5,440 nucleotides of DNA from an uncultured Collinsella sp. (GTDB lineage: Bacteria > Actinomycetota > Coriobacteriia > Coriobacteriales > Coriobacteriaceae): the NCBI GenBank assembly GCA_900549275.1, contig URNU01000109.1, forward strand, positions 1-5,440, in the 5' to 3' direction. A program made the position numbers and the translations under genes. The notes beneath the pieces are model-generated. The model had not been told where the DNA came from. It saw nothing but the letters and a program-made list of their open reading frames with translations, and ran no database searches. Below, in pieces: positions 5,079-5,440 of this stretch (the stretch's first letter is position 1; every line of letters begins with the position of its first letter).

Positions 5079-5440
5079 ATGAGCAAACTCGTCGAGGGCA
5101 TCAAGGACCGCATGGTCGCTGTCGCACGCGAGGCCGCGCCCGCCGTGGTGGATGCCGCGCAGAAGGCCGCGACCGCGGCTGCCGAGAAAGTTGTCGAGGC
5201 TGTCGCCGATGCCAAGAACGCGGCGGGGGAGACGTCCGTCGCTAGCGAGCCCGCCACCGCCGCTGAGCCCGTAGCCGCCGCCCACGCCCCCGAAGGCGCG
5301 ATCTTCAACCCTGGCAACGCCCGCGGCAACCTGCACCTGGGCATCGACGTGGGCTCCACCACCGTTAAGCTCGCCGTGCTCAACGACGACAACCAGATCG
5401 TCTACGCCAAGTACCAGCGCCACCACACCGACGTCCGTGC
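5079..5440 (+). CDS. Acyl-CoA dehydratase activase-type ASKHA ATPase, N-terminal part (cut off)
   Basis: The first 120 residues of a protein of the BcrA/BadF/HgdC activator family. These ATPases carry an iron-sulphur cluster and use ATP to drive electrons into 2-hydroxyacyl-CoA dehydratases or related enzymes in anaerobes. The signature is at residues 87-105: LGIDVGSTTVKLAVLNDDN, the phosphate-1 motif of the ASKHA fold, followed by YAKYQRHHTDVR (109-120), typical of this family and notably of its large multi-domain members. Residues 1-70 are an unusual extension rich in Ala, Glu and Val, probably an amphipathic helix (about 1-50) followed by a Pro/Ala linker. The ATG has AGGAG (5069-5073) five bases upstream and lies 11 bases after the tetR stop. 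Later motifs, including the cluster cysteines, are outside the window, so it cannot be said whether this is a stand-alone activase (about 260 residues) or a long activase-dehydratase fusion. GC content is very high. Confidence 0.9.
   Translation, partial: MSKLVEGIKDRMVAVAREAAPAVVDAAQKAATAAAEKVVEAVADAKNAAGETSVASEPATAAEPVAAAHAPEGAIFNPGNARGNLHLGIDVGSTTVKLAVLNDDNQIVYAKYQRHHTDVR

Noticed and set aside
1..5440. CRISPR array, tRNA, rRNA, insertion sequence or integrase
   Set aside because: No regularly spaced repeats, cloverleaf, rRNA segment, transposase motif or terminal inverted repeats were seen.

Overview
The window looks like chromosomal DNA of a gut actinobacterium of the Coriobacteriia, most likely Collinsella or a close relative. 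This is inferred from strong AAGGAGG-type ribosome binding sites, frequent TTG starts, GC-rich coding at both ends, and an anaerobe-type acyl-CoA dehydratase activase behind a TetR gene. No rRNA or other taxonomic marker is present, so the genus is a judgement.

Layout. (1) 1-1166, minus strand: the first 388 residues of a large protein that I do not recognise; it runs off the left edge. (2) 1167-1336: its upstream region, rich in inverted repeats. (3) 1337-2401, minus: a putative sialyltransferase-like glycosyltransferase with the three bacterial sialyltransferase motifs (EDG, HP, SS/ST). (4) 2473-3174, plus: a four-helix membrane protein with an ion-channel-like C-terminal half. (5) 3199-3233: a 16-bp-stem hairpin between the convergent genes. 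(6) 3289-4041, minus: a CMP-sialic acid synthetase (NeuA family). (7) 4042-4356: a divergent regulatory region with a GTTGCGCAAC operator-like array before neuA and a TTGCACAC/GTGTGCAA palindrome at the predicted start point of the next gene. (8) 4357-5067, plus: a TetR-family regulator. (9) 5079-5440, plus: the start of an ASKHA-fold CoA-dehydratase activase with an unusual alanine-rich N-terminal extension, in an apparent operon with the regulator.

How the parts fit. NeuA makes CMP-activated sialic acid (or a related nonulosonate), which is the donor a sialyltransferase needs. The two minus-strand genes therefore form a plausible surface-sialylation pair, although the membrane-protein gene lies between them and neuB/neuC are not in the window. 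The TetR gene and the activase are a separate module, probably co-transcribed and autoregulated. Sampled 60-base lines fall from about 75% GC (5101-5160) to about 43% (2881-2940), so the central sialylation/membrane block may be an acquired segment between core-like flanks.

The least ordinary signals are: a 10-bp palindrome and a 12-mer each present twice, only in intergenic regions; the sialylation pair itself in this kind of genome; the channel-like protein with a degenerate filter; and the N-terminal extension on the activase.
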